DNA of 64,000 nucleotides from Pseudomonas sp. PSE14 (GCF_029203285.1 NZ_CP115669.1:1054001-1118000), one strand, 5' to 3'. Positions 31,383 to 40,900 are shown, numbered from the stretch's first letter. Made by a program: numbers and translations. The notes: generated from the sequence alone by a model not told the origin.

Positions 31383-32972
31383 TTATTGCTTCACCTGGAT
31401 GTCGGCGAAGTTGTTGGTGGTCAGCGGGCTGATGGTGTAGCCCTCGATATTGCTGCGTCGCACATTGAACAGCTTAGGATGCGCCAGGGGAATCCATGGC
31501 GATTGTTCGTGGAATAGGGATGTCGCCTTTCTATACAGATCTGCCCGTTTGGCCGTGTCATTCGTCTGACGGGCTTCCTGAATCAGCGTTTCGAAGGCCT
31601 GATCGCACCAGAACGCGTGGTTTTCCCCGGATTTCGCCGCGGCACAGGAAAGGTTGGGCGAGAGGAAGTTGTCCGGGTCGCCGTTGTCGCCGGCCCAGCC
31701 GCCGTACAGCGACAGGTCGTGCTCGCCAGCCTTGATGCGCTTGATCAGTTCGCCGAACTCCAGGGTGCGGATCTGCAGGTCGATGCCGACCTTGGCCAGA
31801 TCGGATTGCAGCATCTGTGCCATCTGCGCAGCGTTGGGGATGGTCGAGGAGCTGCCGTTGCGGGTCAGCAGGGTCAGCTTGAGGTTTGCAACGCCCGCTT
31901 CCCTGAGCAGCGCCCTGGCGCGCTCCGGGTCGTGCGGCCAGTCCTGGATGTCGCTGTTGTAGCCCAGCATGCTCGACGGGTAGGGGGTGATCGCCGGTGT
32001 GACCGCATCGGCGCCGTACACGGCGTCGAGCATGGCCTTCTTGTCGACGGCGAGGTTGATCGCCTGGCGCACGCGCACGTCATCCAGCGGCTTGTGTTTC
32101 GTGTTCAGGGCGACGTAGGTGGTCAGCAGGGCGTCGATGCTGTCCACCGCCAGGTTCTTGTCCTGCTGGAGTACCGGCACGTCGGCCGGCTTGGGGTAGA
32201 GCGCGATCTGGCACTCGCCGCGGCGAATCTTCTGCAGGCGGACGTTGGAGTCCGGGGTGATGGCGAACACCAGGTTGTCGATGGCGGGTTTGCCGCGGAA
32301 GTAGTCCGGGTTGGCGCGATAGCGCACCTGGGCGTCCTTGGCGTAGCGGCTGAAGACGAACGGGCCGGTGCCGATGGGCAGGTTGTTGATCTGGCCCTGC
32401 TTGCCGGCGGCGAGCAGCTGGTCGCCGTATTCGGCGGAATAGATCGAGGCGAAACCCATGGCCATGTCGGCGAGGAAGGGCGCTTCGGGATGGTTGAGGG
32501 TGAAGCGCACGGTGTGGTCGTCGAGCTTGTCCACCGACTTGATCAGGTCGCGCATGCCCATGGCATCGAAGTAGGCGTAGCCGCGCACGGCGGAGGCGTG
32601 CCAGGGGTGCTTGGGATCGAGGGCGCGCTGGAAGGTCCAGAGCACGTCGTCGGCGTTCAGTTCGCGGGTCGGCGTGAAGTACTCGGTGCTGTGGAACTTC
32701 ACACCCGTGCGCAGGTGGAAGGTGTAGGTCAGCCCGTCGGGGCTGACCTCCCAGCGTTCGGCCAGGGACGGTACCAGTTCGGTGGTGCCCGGGCGGAAGT
32801 CCACCAGGCGGTTGAAGATTGCTTCGCCGGCGGCGTCGTTGGTCACCGCACCGGTGTACTGGACGATGTCGAAGCCTTCCGGGCTCGCTTCGGTGCAGAC
32901 CACCAGGTTCTGCGCCAGGGCGGTGCCGCTGCCCAGGAGGAGTAGCAGGGGAAGAGCGCGCGAGAGGGACAT
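31383..32972 (-). CDS. dppA4: DppA4-type dipeptide-binding protein
   Basis: 529-residue periplasmic SBP family 5 protein. Signal peptide to about residue 20 (GTALA), mature start QNLVVCTEASPEGFD. Diagnostic blocks WTFQRALDP, NNLPIGTGPFVF and GWAGDNGDPDNFLSPN. It belongs with dppA2 (37388-38980) to the CTEASPEGFD type. It delivers peptides to DppBCDF. Follows dppA3 after 93 bp. The numbering follows PAO1 gene order, where opdP stands between these two; that porin is absent here. Confidence 0.93.
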   Translation of the reverse strand: MSLSRALPLLLLLGSGTALAQNLVVCTEASPEGFDIVQYTGAVTNDAAGEAIFNRLVDFRPGTTELVPSLAERWEVSPDGLTYTFHLRTGVKFHSTEYFTPTRELNADDVLWTFQRALDPKHPWHASAVRGYAYFDAMGMRDLIKSVDKLDDHTVRFTLNHPEAPFLADMAMGFASIYSAEYGDQLLAAGKQGQINNLPIGTGPFVFSRYAKDAQVRYRANPDYFRGKPAIDNLVFAITPDSNVRLQKIRRGECQIALYPKPADVPVLQQDKNLAVDSIDALLTTYVALNTKHKPLDDVRVRQAINLAVDKKAMLDAVYGADAVTPAITPYPSSMLGYNSDIQDWPHDPERARALLREAGVANLKLTLLTRNGSSSTIPNAAQMAQMLQSDLAKVGIDLQIRTLEFGELIKRIKAGEHDLSLYGGWAGDNGDPDNFLSPNLSCAAAKSGENHAFWCDQAFETLIQEARQTNDTAKRADLYRKATSLFHEQSPWIPLAHPKLFNVRRSNIEGYTISPLTTNNFADIQVKQ

Positions 32973-33065
32973 GGCGAATCTCCTTACAACGATGGGCTAG
33001 TCGGCAGGCGGAGGCGAAGGCGGGTACGCCGCCCGGTCTCGGCCGGGCTGGCGTTCAGGCGGTGG

Positions 33066-34673
33066 TCAGGGATGGTTGGCCACGCCGTAGAAGGAATTGC
33101 GTCCGAAGGGGCTGATCAGGAAGCCCTGCACCGACTTGCGCATGGGCTGGTAGACGGTGGAGTGGGCGATGGGGCTGATGGGCAGCTGCTGCGCCAGCAG
33201 TTGCTGGGCCTTCTGGTAGAGGGCGACGCGCTGGTCGTGGTCGGTGGTGGCCTTAGCCTGGCGCACCAGCTTGTCGTAGTCCGCGTCGCACCACTTGGAA
33301 ACGTTGTTGCCGCTCACAGAATCGCAGCCGTAGAGCGTGCCCAGCCAGTTGTCCGGGTCGCCGTTGTCGCCGGTCCAGCCGAACAGCATGGCGTCGTGTT
33401 CACCGGCGTGGGCGCGCTTGATGTACTCGCCCCACTCGTAGGTGACGATCTTGGCCTTGATGCCGACCTTGGCCCAGTCCGCCTGGATCATTTCGGCCAT
33501 CAGCTTGGCATTGGGGTTGTACGGGCGCTGTACCGGCATGGCCCACAGGGTGATCTCGGTGCCTTCGGGCACGCCGGCCTTCTTCAGCAACGCTTTGGCC
33601 TGTTCCGGATCGTAGGCCTGGCCCTTGATCGCGCTGTCATAGGACCACTGGGTCGGCGGCATGGCGTTCACCGCCAACTGACCGGCGCCCTGGTAGATGG
33701 CGTCGATGATCGCCTGCTTGTTCAGCGCCATGTCCAGCGCGCGGCGCACGTCGGTCTTGTCCAGCGGGGCATGGGTGACGTTGTAGGCCAGGTAGCCGAG
33801 GTTGAAGCCCGGCTGCGAGGGCATGTTCAGGTTCGGGTCCTGCTTCAGCGCTTCCAGGTCGGCCGGGCGCGGGTTCAGGGTGATCTGGCACTCCCCGGCC
33901 TTGAGCTTCTGCACGCGCACCGAGGCGTCGGTGTTGATGGCGAAGATCAGGTTGTCGACCTTCACGTCCTCCGGCTTCCAGTAGTCCTTGTTGGCCTTGA
34001 AACGGATCAGCGCGTCCTTCTGGTAGCGGCTGAACACGAAGGGACCGGTGCCGATTGGCTTCTGGTTGATCTCGGCGGGCTTGCCCTGCTTGAGCAACTG
34101 GTCGGCGTACTCCGCGGACTGGATCACCGCGAAGTTCATCGCCAGGTTCTGGATGAATGCGGCGTCGACGTCGTTGAGGGTGAACTTGACGGTCTTGTCG
34201 TCGAGCTTTTCCACCTTGGCGATGTTGCGGTCCAGGCCCATGTCGGTGAAGTAGGGGAATTCGGTGGGGTACGCCTTGCGGAACGGCTGGTCCTTGTCGA
34301 GCATGCGGTTGAAGGTGAACAGCACGTCGTCGGCGTTGAATTCGCGGGTCGGCTTGAAGTAGTCGGTGGTGTGGAATTTCACGCCCGGGCGCAGGTGGAA
34401 GGTCCAGGACTTGCCGTCGGCGGAGGTCTCCCAGCTTTCAGCCAGGGCTGGCTGGGCTTCGGTGCCGCCGCGCTGGAACTGCACGAGTCGGTTGAACAGG
34501 GTTTCGGAGGTGGCGTCGTAATCGGTGCCGGTGGTGTATTGGCCGGGGTCGAAGCCCGCCGGGCTGCCTTCGGAGCAGTACACCAGGCTGGAGGCGGCAT
34601 GGGCCGCGGAGCCGGCGAGCAACAGCCCGCCCAGGGCGATTGCGTGCAGGGGATTACGTCGCATCTTGCGCAT
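33066..34673 (-). CDS. dppA3: DppA3-type dipeptide-binding protein
   Basis: 535-residue periplasmic SBP family 5 protein. Signal peptide to about residue 26 (SAAHA), mature start ASSLVYCSEGSPAGFD, shared with dppA1. Blocks FTFNRMLDK, QKPIGTGPFVF and GWTGDNGDPDNWLGTL. Upstream (34674-34869) are two palindromes that may be PsdR operators. PsdR in P. aeruginosa represses dpp and mdpA genes. Confidence 0.93.
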   Translation of the reverse strand: MRKMRRNPLHAIALGGLLLAGSAAHAASSLVYCSEGSPAGFDPGQYTTGTDYDATSETLFNRLVQFQRGGTEAQPALAESWETSADGKSWTFHLRPGVKFHTTDYFKPTREFNADDVLFTFNRMLDKDQPFRKAYPTEFPYFTDMGLDRNIAKVEKLDDKTVKFTLNDVDAAFIQNLAMNFAVIQSAEYADQLLKQGKPAEINQKPIGTGPFVFSRYQKDALIRFKANKDYWKPEDVKVDNLIFAINTDASVRVQKLKAGECQITLNPRPADLEALKQDPNLNMPSQPGFNLGYLAYNVTHAPLDKTDVRRALDMALNKQAIIDAIYQGAGQLAVNAMPPTQWSYDSAIKGQAYDPEQAKALLKKAGVPEGTEITLWAMPVQRPYNPNAKLMAEMIQADWAKVGIKAKIVTYEWGEYIKRAHAGEHDAMLFGWTGDNGDPDNWLGTLYGCDSVSGNNVSKWCDADYDKLVRQAKATTDHDQRVALYQKAQQLLAQQLPISPIAHSTVYQPMRKSVQGFLISPFGRNSFYGVANHP

Positions 34674-34818
34674 TGCCTGACCTCATTCTTGTTCTTTTTC
34701 AGGGCCGGCGAACCGATAAGGTCCGGGACCGACTCGGGCGGACGACCCGGATAGGGGCGTCCGTAAACGGCCGGAGAGCGTCTGCCCAGGCCGTCGCAGA
34801 AGTTAAGTCAGGCTGAAA

Positions 34819-34850
34819 TTAAGTTCAACTTAAAATTCAGTGCGGCTGAA
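34819..34850. promoter_or_regulatory. Candidate PsdR operator upstream of dppA3
   Basis: Perfect palindrome TTAAGTT-C-AACTTAA (34819-34833), then inverted repeat TTCAG-TGCGG-CTGAA (34836-34850). The second sequence recurs as TTCAGTGCTGCTTAA at 35558-35572 in the psdR-mdpA gap. Shared sites at two PsdR-linked promoters suggest a PsdR operator. Confidence 0.5.
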
Positions 34851-34869
34851 AGTTTTCCAGCCCATGGGG

Positions 34870-35433
34870 TCAGGTCGCGAGATGTTCGCCGAACAGTGGC
34901 AGGGTGGTGACCGAGAGCATTTCGGCGACGCTGTCACCGGCATTGCGCAGGCAGTGACGCTTGCCGGAATCAAAGTGCACGGAATCGCCCGGACCCAGCG
35001 GGTAGGTGTGGCCGTCGATCTCATAGGTGATGCGCCCGCTGAGGACGTAGGCGAATTCCGAGCCGTCGTGGGTGATCAGTTCCGATTCGTAGCCCACCGG
35101 GACCGTGACTTTCACCGCATTCAACTGATTGCCGGGAAAGCTGCTGGACAGTCGCTCGTAGCTCAGCGGCTGGCCTTCGATGGTGTAGCGCACGCGCTCG
35201 CCCTGGTGCGAGTCCGGCGGAATCTGCTGCGGCGAGTCGAACAGCGCGTTGAGCGGCACGTCGAGAGCCTTGGCGATGCTCGCCAATGACGACAGCGAGA
35301 CGCCGGTGAGATTGCGCTCGGCCTGGGACAGGAAGCTGGCGGTAAGGCCCGATTCGGCGGCCACCTGGTTCAGGGTTTTCTTCGCCGCGCGCCGATAACG
35401 GCGCAGGCGTTCTCCGATACGATCTGCGGACAT
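34870..35433 (-). CDS. psdR: PsdR, XRE/cupin repressor of dipeptide metabolism
   Basis: 187 residues: XRE-type HTH at the N-terminus (KTLNQVAAESGLTASFLSQAERNLTGVS, about 18-45) and a cupin domain at the C-terminus (HDGSEFAYVLSGRITYEIDG, HFDSGKRHCLRNAG). Known in P. aeruginosa as the repressor of dpp and mdpA; loss-of-function mutants arise in selection on protein as carbon source. Divergent from mdpA. The ATG at 35433 fits the family; the frame is open 22 codons further upstream. Confidence 0.92.
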   Translation of the reverse strand: MSADRIGERLRRYRRAAKKTLNQVAAESGLTASFLSQAERNLTGVSLSSLASIAKALDVPLNALFDSPQQIPPDSHQGERVRYTIEGQPLSYERLSSSFPGNQLNAVKVTVPVGYESELITHDGSEFAYVLSGRITYEIDGHTYPLGPGDSVHFDSGKRHCLRNAGDSVAEMLSVTTLPLFGEHLAT

Positions 35434-35557
35434 TGGCAAGGCTCTTGTGGGACGCGGGCAGCATACCAGCGTCGTCGCTGGCTGAAAGCATCGCGCCATG
35501 ATGGGGTGGAAAATCGGGCGAAATATACCCTCGGCTGAAAAGTCTTTGACCCAAAAT

Positions 35558-35572
35558 TTCAGTGCTGCTTAA
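35558..35572. promoter_or_regulatory. Candidate PsdR operator upstream of mdpA
   Basis: TTCAGTGCTGCTTAA, a near copy of the site at 34836-34850, 35 bp before the mdpA start. A related CGGCTGAAAAG lies at 35532-35542. Confidence 0.45.
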
Positions 35573-35607
35573 ATTTCTGCCATTTCCGTTCCCGCAGGGA
35601 GAGTCGC

Positions 35608-36825
35608 ATGACACTGGGTGTAGGGGGCGCAAGCCCTGAACAAGCGCTGGCCAGGTTGCAGGTGATGACCGATGGCGCCGAGCCAATCGCGCTGGCGGAA
35701 TATCGCCTGCGCATCGAGCGCCTGCAGCAACTCATGCAGGCCCAGGGAATGGCAGCGGTGTTCATCGATGCCGGCAGCTCGCTGTTCTATTTCACCGGGT
35801 TGAAGTGGAGCCCCAGCGAGCGGATGGTCGGCGCACTGGTGCCGGCCCGTGGCGACGTGCATTACATCGCTCCCGCTTTCGAGGAGGGCACGGTACGTGA
35901 CCTGCAGGTGCTGCCCGGCAGCATCAGCGTCTGGGCGGAACACGAAAGCCCGTTCACCCTGCTGGTCGAAATGCTGGCGGAGATCGAAGTGCGCGACGGC
36001 GCGCGAGTCGGGCTTTCCCACAGCCTGCCGTTCGGCATGTACGAGCGCCTGCGCCAGGCGGCTGGCGGGCTGCAGCTGGTGGATGGCGGTGCGCTGGTCG
36101 AGCAGTGCCGCCGCTGCAAGTCGCCGGCCGAGCTGGCGCTGATGCAGCGTGCCAAGGACATGACCCTGGAGGTGCATAAGGCCGCTGCCAGCATCCTGCG
36201 TGAAGGCATTACCACCACCGAAGTGACGCGCTTCATCGAGGCTGCGCACAGGAAGGTGGGGGTGCCGGGCTCGACTTTCTGCATCGTGCTGTTCGGCGAG
36301 GACAGCGCCTTCCCCCATGGCGTACGCCAGCCGCGTCCGTTGCGCGATGGCGACATGGTGCTGATCGACGCCGGTTGCCAGCTGTACGGCTACAACTCGG
36401 ATATCACCCGCAGCTACGTATTCGGCACGCCCAGTGCGCGTCAGCGCGAGTTGTGGAACCTGGAGAAGGCCGCGCAGCAGGCGGCCTTCGACGCCGCGTC
36501 GCTCGGCTCGCCCTGCGAACAGGTGGATGCCGCCGCGCGGCGTTGCCTGGAGGCCGGCGGCCTGGGACCGGACTACGCCTTGCCCGGCCTGCCGCATCGC
36601 ACCGGTCATGGCATCGGCCTGGATATCCACGAAGGGCCGTATCTGGTGCGTGGCGACAGCACGCCACTGGACGTTGGCATGTGCTTCAGCAACGAGCCGA
36701 TGATCTGCGTGCCGGGCGAGTTCGGCATTCGTCTGGAGGATCACTTCTACATGACGGCGGACGGTCCGCGCTGGTTCACCCGGCCGAGTCATTCGGTGGA
36801 TGATCCCTTCGGCCTGGAAGGCTGA
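35608..36825 (+). CDS. mdpA: MdpA, M24-family metallo-dipeptidase
   Basis: 405-residue cytoplasmic pita-bread metallopeptidase (Xaa-Pro dipeptidase/creatinase type). All five metal ligands are present: D254 (IDAGCQL), D265 (NSDITRSY), H334 (RTGHGIGLD), E363 (NEPMI) and E377 (RLEDHF). It splits imported dipeptides and is co-regulated with dpp through PsdR in P. aeruginosa (PA4498). Start ATG 35608 follows CGCAGGGAG by about 5 bp. Confidence 0.94.
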   Translation: MTLGVGGASPEQALARLQVMTDGAEPIALAEYRLRIERLQQLMQAQGMAAVFIDAGSSLFYFTGLKWSPSERMVGALVPARGDVHYIAPAFEEGTVRDLQVLPGSISVWAEHESPFTLLVEMLAEIEVRDGARVGLSHSLPFGMYERLRQAAGGLQLVDGGALVEQCRRCKSPAELALMQRAKDMTLEVHKAAASILREGITTTEVTRFIEAAHRKVGVPGSTFCIVLFGEDSAFPHGVRQPRPLRDGDMVLIDAGCQLYGYNSDITRSYVFGTPSARQRELWNLEKAAQQAAFDAASLGSPCEQVDAAARRCLEAGGLGPDYALPGLPHRTGHGIGLDIHEGPYLVRGDSTPLDVGMCFSNEPMICVPGEFGIRLEDHFYMTADGPRWFTRPSHSVDDPFGLEG

Positions 36826-36875
36826 GCGCTTTCGTAGGAGCAACAGTCTTCTATGGTAAGTCCGTGCCACTGAAT

Positions 36876-37010
36876 TCCCCTCACCGCAGCCCTCTCCCAG
36901 AAGGAGTAGGGGCAGATTGTGCCGGCTGACGCAGTGGTTTCATCCTGCACCGAACGGTCCCCTCTCGCGCTTGAGGAGCGGGGCGCGCAGCCAGGGTTAG
37001 GGTGAGGGGC
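36876..37010. repeat. Dispersed intergenic repeat, CCCTCACC...GGTGAGGGG family (copy 3, inverted)
   Basis: Starts CCCCTCACCGCAGCCCTC, middle GCCGGCTGACGC...TTTCATCCTGCACCG (reverse of copies 1 and 2), ends AGGGTTAGGGTGAGGGG. With the next repeat it fills the 561-bp gap between mdpA and dppA2, which holds no gene. Confidence 0.8.
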
Positions 37011-37018
37011 TCTTGATC

Positions 37019-37380
37019 TTGTAGGAGCGGGCTCTGTCCGCGAGGCTCTTCTGGGTTGGGTGTTTCAGCGCCGCTTCGGCGTGGGCTGAGAGGTTTTGTT
37101 TCGCCCCCTCGGGCACGTTACTTCTTCCAAACGCCGAAGAAGTAACCAAGAAGGCTTGCCCCTGCATCCGGGTCCCGCTTCGCGGGACTTCCCTCGCTCC
37201 ATCGGAGTTTCAGGGGCCCGCGTCGACGGGCTATCCATGGCCCAACGACGCTCTCGCGGCATCCATGCCGCTCACCCCCTGAAACTCCGACTCCACTCGG
37301 CCTCCTGAAGGGGCGCTCCGGTGTGCGCGGATATTTCTCTGGAAGCCTTCAAGAGCCAGAGCGGGAGTCCGCTCCTACAG
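37019..37380. repeat. Structured dispersed repeat of about 330 bp, copy 1
   Basis: Begins with a REP-like unit (TGTAGGAGCGGGCTCTGTCC) and ends with another (GTCCGCTCCTACAG). Inside, GGAGTTTCAGGGG (37204-37216) pairs with CCCCTGAAACTCC (37276-37288) around the hairpin GCGGCATCCATGCCGC (37256-37271). A diverged copy with the same paired segments lies at 58894-59232. Short open frames in it are not genes. Confidence 0.85.
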
Positions 37381-37387
37381 GTAAAAC

Positions 37388-38980
37388 TCAGGGGCTCAGT
37401 TCGACCCGCGAGAAGTTGTTTGCGCCCAGGGGGCTGAGGGTGAAGCCCTTCACCTCCGGGCGCACCACTGCGAACTGCTTGGGATAGGCCAGGGCGATCC
37501 ACGGCGCCTCGCGCTGGAAGATCGCCAGCGCCTGGCGGTACAGGCCGGCGCGGACGTCCTGGTCGGTGCTGGCGCGGGCCTGACGCAGCAGTTCGTCGAA
37601 CTCGGCGTTGCACCAGCCGGCCTGGTTCTCGCCGCTCCTGGCCGCCGCACAGGACAGGTTCGGCGTGAGGAAGTTGTCCGGATCGCCGTTGTCGCCGACC
37701 CAGCCCATGAAGATCAGGTCGTGCTCGCCCTGTTTGGCGCGCTTGATCAGTTCGCCCCATTCGAACACGCGGATGTCTGCGTGGATGCCAATCTTCTCCA
37801 GGTCATCCTGCAGCATCTGCGCGCCGATACCGGGGTTGGGGTTGGTCGGGCCACCGCCGGGGCGGGTCCAGATCGACAGCTTCAGGCCGGGCTTGATGCC
37901 GGCTTCCTCCAGCAGCTGTTTCGCCCGTGCCGGATCGTGGGGCCAGCCCTTGAGCTGCGGGTCGGAACCCCAGAGTGTTGGCGGGTAGGGCGCGACGGCC
38001 GGGGTCGCGGCGCCTTCGCCGAACTGTGCCTTGAGGTAGGCGTCGCGGTCGAAGGCGAGGTTGATCGCCTGGCGCACGCGCACGTCGTCCAGTGGCTTGT
38101 GCCGGGTATTGAGGGCTACGTAGGCCACCAGCAGGGAATCCAGTTCCTCCACCTTCAGGTTTGGTGCCTGGCGCAGTGCGGGGATGTCCGTGGGCTTGGG
38201 GTAGACGGCGATCTGGCAGTCGCCGGCCTTGATCTTCTGGATGCGTACGTTCGGATCGGGGGTGATCGCCAGCAGCAGGCGGTCGATCTTCGGCTTGCCG
38301 CCCCAGTAGTCCGGGTTGGCGTTGAAACGGACCTGGGCATCCTTCTGGTAGCGCTGGAAGACGAACGGCCCAGTGCCGACAGGCAGGTTGTTCAACTGCT
38401 CGGCCTTTTGCGCCGCGAGCAGCAGATCGCCGTATTCGGCGGAATAGATGGAGGCGAAACCCATCGCCAGATCGGCGAGGAAGGGTGCTTCCGGGTGCCT
38501 CAGGGTGAAGCGCACATGGTGGTCGTCGAGCTTTTCCACCGCGCTGATCAGAGCCGGCAGGCCCATCGCCTCGGCGTAGGGGAAGCCGCGCGGGGCGAGC
38601 TTGTTCCAGGGGTGTTGCGGGTCTAGCTGGCGCTGGAAGCTCCAGAGCACGTCGTCGGCGTTGAACTCGCGGGTCGGCGTGAAGTAGTCGGTGTTGTGGA
38701 ATTTCACACCCTGGCGCAGGGCGAAGGTGTATTGCAGGCCGTCGTCGCTGATCTCCCAGCTTTCCGCTAGCGCGGGCACCAGGCGGGTGCTGCCGGGGGC
38801 GAATTGCACCAGGCGTTCGAACACCGTCTCCGCAGACGCGTCGGCAGTGGTGGCGGCGGTGTACTGGGTGATGTCGAAGCCTTCCGGACTGGCCTCGGTA
38901 CAGACCACCAGGGACTGGCCGAAGGCCGGCGCGCAGCCGAGCAGGCTGACGAGGGTCAGGCGGATAAGCGCAGTGCGCAC
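37388..38980 (-). CDS. dppA2: DppA2-type dipeptide-binding protein
   Basis: 530-residue periplasmic SBP family 5 protein. Signal peptide to about residue 21 (CAPAFG), mature start QSLVVCTEASPEGFD as in dppA4. Blocks WSFQRQLDP, NNLPVGTGPFVF and GWVGDNGDPDNFLTPN. It follows dppA1 after 49 bp. Binding proteins of this group in P. aeruginosa differ in peptide preference and share the DppBCDF translocator. Confidence 0.93.
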   Translation of the reverse strand: MRTALIRLTLVSLLGCAPAFGQSLVVCTEASPEGFDITQYTAATTADASAETVFERLVQFAPGSTRLVPALAESWEISDDGLQYTFALRQGVKFHNTDYFTPTREFNADDVLWSFQRQLDPQHPWNKLAPRGFPYAEAMGLPALISAVEKLDDHHVRFTLRHPEAPFLADLAMGFASIYSAEYGDLLLAAQKAEQLNNLPVGTGPFVFQRYQKDAQVRFNANPDYWGGKPKIDRLLLAITPDPNVRIQKIKAGDCQIAVYPKPTDIPALRQAPNLKVEELDSLLVAYVALNTRHKPLDDVRVRQAINLAFDRDAYLKAQFGEGAATPAVAPYPPTLWGSDPQLKGWPHDPARAKQLLEEAGIKPGLKLSIWTRPGGGPTNPNPGIGAQMLQDDLEKIGIHADIRVFEWGELIKRAKQGEHDLIFMGWVGDNGDPDNFLTPNLSCAAARSGENQAGWCNAEFDELLRQARASTDQDVRAGLYRQALAIFQREAPWIALAYPKQFAVVRPEVKGFTLSPLGANNFSRVELSP

Positions 38981-39029
38981 GGCGGATTGCCGGAGAAAAG
39001 GCCGCCGGAGGACCCGGCGGCCATTGGCC

Positions 39030-40634
39030 TTACTTGCCTATGCTGACGCCGTAGAACGAGTTCAGCGCGAACGGGCTGATCTTGAAGTCCTGTACGGTCT
39101 TGCGCATCGGCTGGTACACGGTGGAGTGGGCGATCGGGGTGATCGGCACCTGCTCCTTGAGGATGTGCTGGGCCTGCTTGTACAGCTCGGTGCGCTTGGC
39201 CTGGTCCGGGGTGCGCTTGGCAGCCTTGATCAGCTTGTCGTAGGACTGGTCGCACCATTTGGAGAAGTTGTTGCCGTCCACGGCATCGCAACCGTAGAGG
39301 GTGCCCAGCCAGTTGTCCGGGTCACCGTTGTCGCCGCTCCAGCCGATCAGCATGGCGTCGTGCTCGCCACCCTTGGCACGCTTGATGTACTCGCCCCATT
39401 CGTAGGTGACGATCTTGGCCTTGATGCCGACCTTGGCCCAGTCGGACTGCAGCATTTCCGCCATCAGCTTGGCGTTCGGGTTGTACGGGCGCTGCACCGG
39501 CATGGCCCACAGAGTGATCTCGGTGCCTTCGGGCACGCCGGCCTTCTTCAGCAGTTCCTTGGCCTTTTCCGGGTTGTAGCCGGCATCCTTGATGCTGTCG
39601 TCGTAGGACCACTGGGTCGGCGGCATGCCATTCACGGCGAGCTGGCCGGCGCCCTGGTAGACGGCGTCGATGATCGCCTTCTTGTTCACCGCCATGTCCA
39701 GCGCCTCGCGCACTTCCAGCTTGTCCAGCGGCTTGTGCAGCACGTTGTAGGCGATGTAACCGAGGTTGAAGCCCGGCTGCGACGGCATGTTCAGGTTCGC
39801 ATCCTTCTTCAGCGCTTCCAGGTCGGCCGGGCGCGGGAAGAGGGTGATCTGGCACTCGTTGGCCTTGAGCTTCTGCATGCGCACCGAGGCGTCGGTGTTG
39901 ATGGCGAAGATCAGGTTGTCGATCTTCACCTCACCCTTGTTCCAGTAGTCCGGGTTGGCCTTGAAGCGGATCATCGCGTCCTTCTGGTAACGGCTGAACA
40001 CGAAGGGACCGGTGCCGATGGGCTTCTGGTTGATGTCGCTGGCCTTGCCCTGCTTGAGCAACTGGTCGGCGTATTCGGCGGACTGGATGGAGGCGAAGCT
40101 CATGGCCAGGTTCTGGATGAAGGCGGCGTCGACGTCGTTGAGGGTGAACTTGACGGTCTTGTCGTCGACCTTCTCCACCTTGGCGATGTTCGCGTCCATG
40201 CCCATGTCGGTGAAGTAGGGGAATTCGGTCTGGTACGCCTTACGGAACGGATGGTTCTTGTCGAGCATGCGGTTGAAGGTGAACAGCACGTCGTCGGCGT
40301 TGAATTCGCGGGTCGGCTTGAAGTAGTCGGTGGTGTGGAACTTCACGCCCGAACGCAGGTGGAAGGTGTAGGTCTTGCCGTCATCGGAGACTTCCCACTT
40401 CTCGGCCAGGCCGGGGATGACCTGGGTGCCGCCCCGCTCGAACTGGGTCAGGCGGTTGAACACGGTTTCCGCCGAGGCGTCGAAGTCGGTGCCGGTGGTG
40501 TACTGGCCGGGGTCGAAGCCCGCCGGACTGCCTTCGGAGCAGTAGACCAGGTTGTTGGCGGCGTGAGCGAACAGCGGTGCGCTGGCGATCAACCCAGCGG
40601 CAATCATGGAGCGGATGACGGCGTTCTTACGCAT
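39030..40634 (-). CDS. dppA1: DppA1-type dipeptide-binding protein
   Basis: 534-residue periplasmic SBP family 5 protein. Signal peptide to about residue 25 (APLFAHA), mature start ANNLVYCSEGSPAGFD as in dppA3. Blocks FTFNRMLDK, QKPIGTGPFVF, GWSGDNGDPDNWLGTL. First gene of the pair dppA1-dppA2. The 266-bp upstream gap to the SIMPL gene (40635-40900) must hold its promoter; I see no clear PsdR-like site there. Confidence 0.93.
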   Translation of the reverse strand: MRKNAVIRSMIAAGLIASAPLFAHAANNLVYCSEGSPAGFDPGQYTTGTDFDASAETVFNRLTQFERGGTQVIPGLAEKWEVSDDGKTYTFHLRSGVKFHTTDYFKPTREFNADDVLFTFNRMLDKNHPFRKAYQTEFPYFTDMGMDANIAKVEKVDDKTVKFTLNDVDAAFIQNLAMSFASIQSAEYADQLLKQGKASDINQKPIGTGPFVFSRYQKDAMIRFKANPDYWNKGEVKIDNLIFAINTDASVRMQKLKANECQITLFPRPADLEALKKDANLNMPSQPGFNLGYIAYNVLHKPLDKLEVREALDMAVNKKAIIDAVYQGAGQLAVNGMPPTQWSYDDSIKDAGYNPEKAKELLKKAGVPEGTEITLWAMPVQRPYNPNAKLMAEMLQSDWAKVGIKAKIVTYEWGEYIKRAKGGEHDAMLIGWSGDNGDPDNWLGTLYGCDAVDGNNFSKWCDQSYDKLIKAAKRTPDQAKRTELYKQAQHILKEQVPITPIAHSTVYQPMRKTVQDFKISPFALNSFYGVSIGK

Positions 40635-40856
40635 ACGGACCTCTGGTTATTCTGGTTGTCATCGAGGAACAGCCTTGTGGGCTGCGTTGCGTGAAACTAT
40701 GCACGGCACATGCCGTGCGCAAGCTGCTGGCGGGGATGAGTGTAGAAGTTGTGACGCGAGTGCAAGGGAATGTCGCAATTTCGACAATGGAAACCGCGTG
40801 GTCAGGTCGCGGCGTCCTGGTCTTCGGCGATGCCGTGCCAGGATAAGGGAGTTGCC

Positions 40857-40892
40857 GTTACCGCTGGGCCACGGAAGCGGCCCAGCGGTAAC
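40857..40892 (-). terminator. Long stem-loop downstream of the SIMPL-domain gene
   Basis: Perfect 14-bp inverted repeat GTTACCGCTGGGCC / GGCCCAGCGGTAAC with an 8-base loop, just after the stop of the minus-strand gene at 40901. No T run follows, so it may be a terminator of the weaker kind or an mRNA 3' stabiliser. Confidence 0.65.
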
Positions 40893-40900
40893 GATTCAGA

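Noticed and set aside
37065..37308. Small open frames inside the 330-bp repeat
   Set aside because: They follow the repeat, not a gene: matching frames in copy 2 encode diverged, frame-shifted products and have no ribosome sites.
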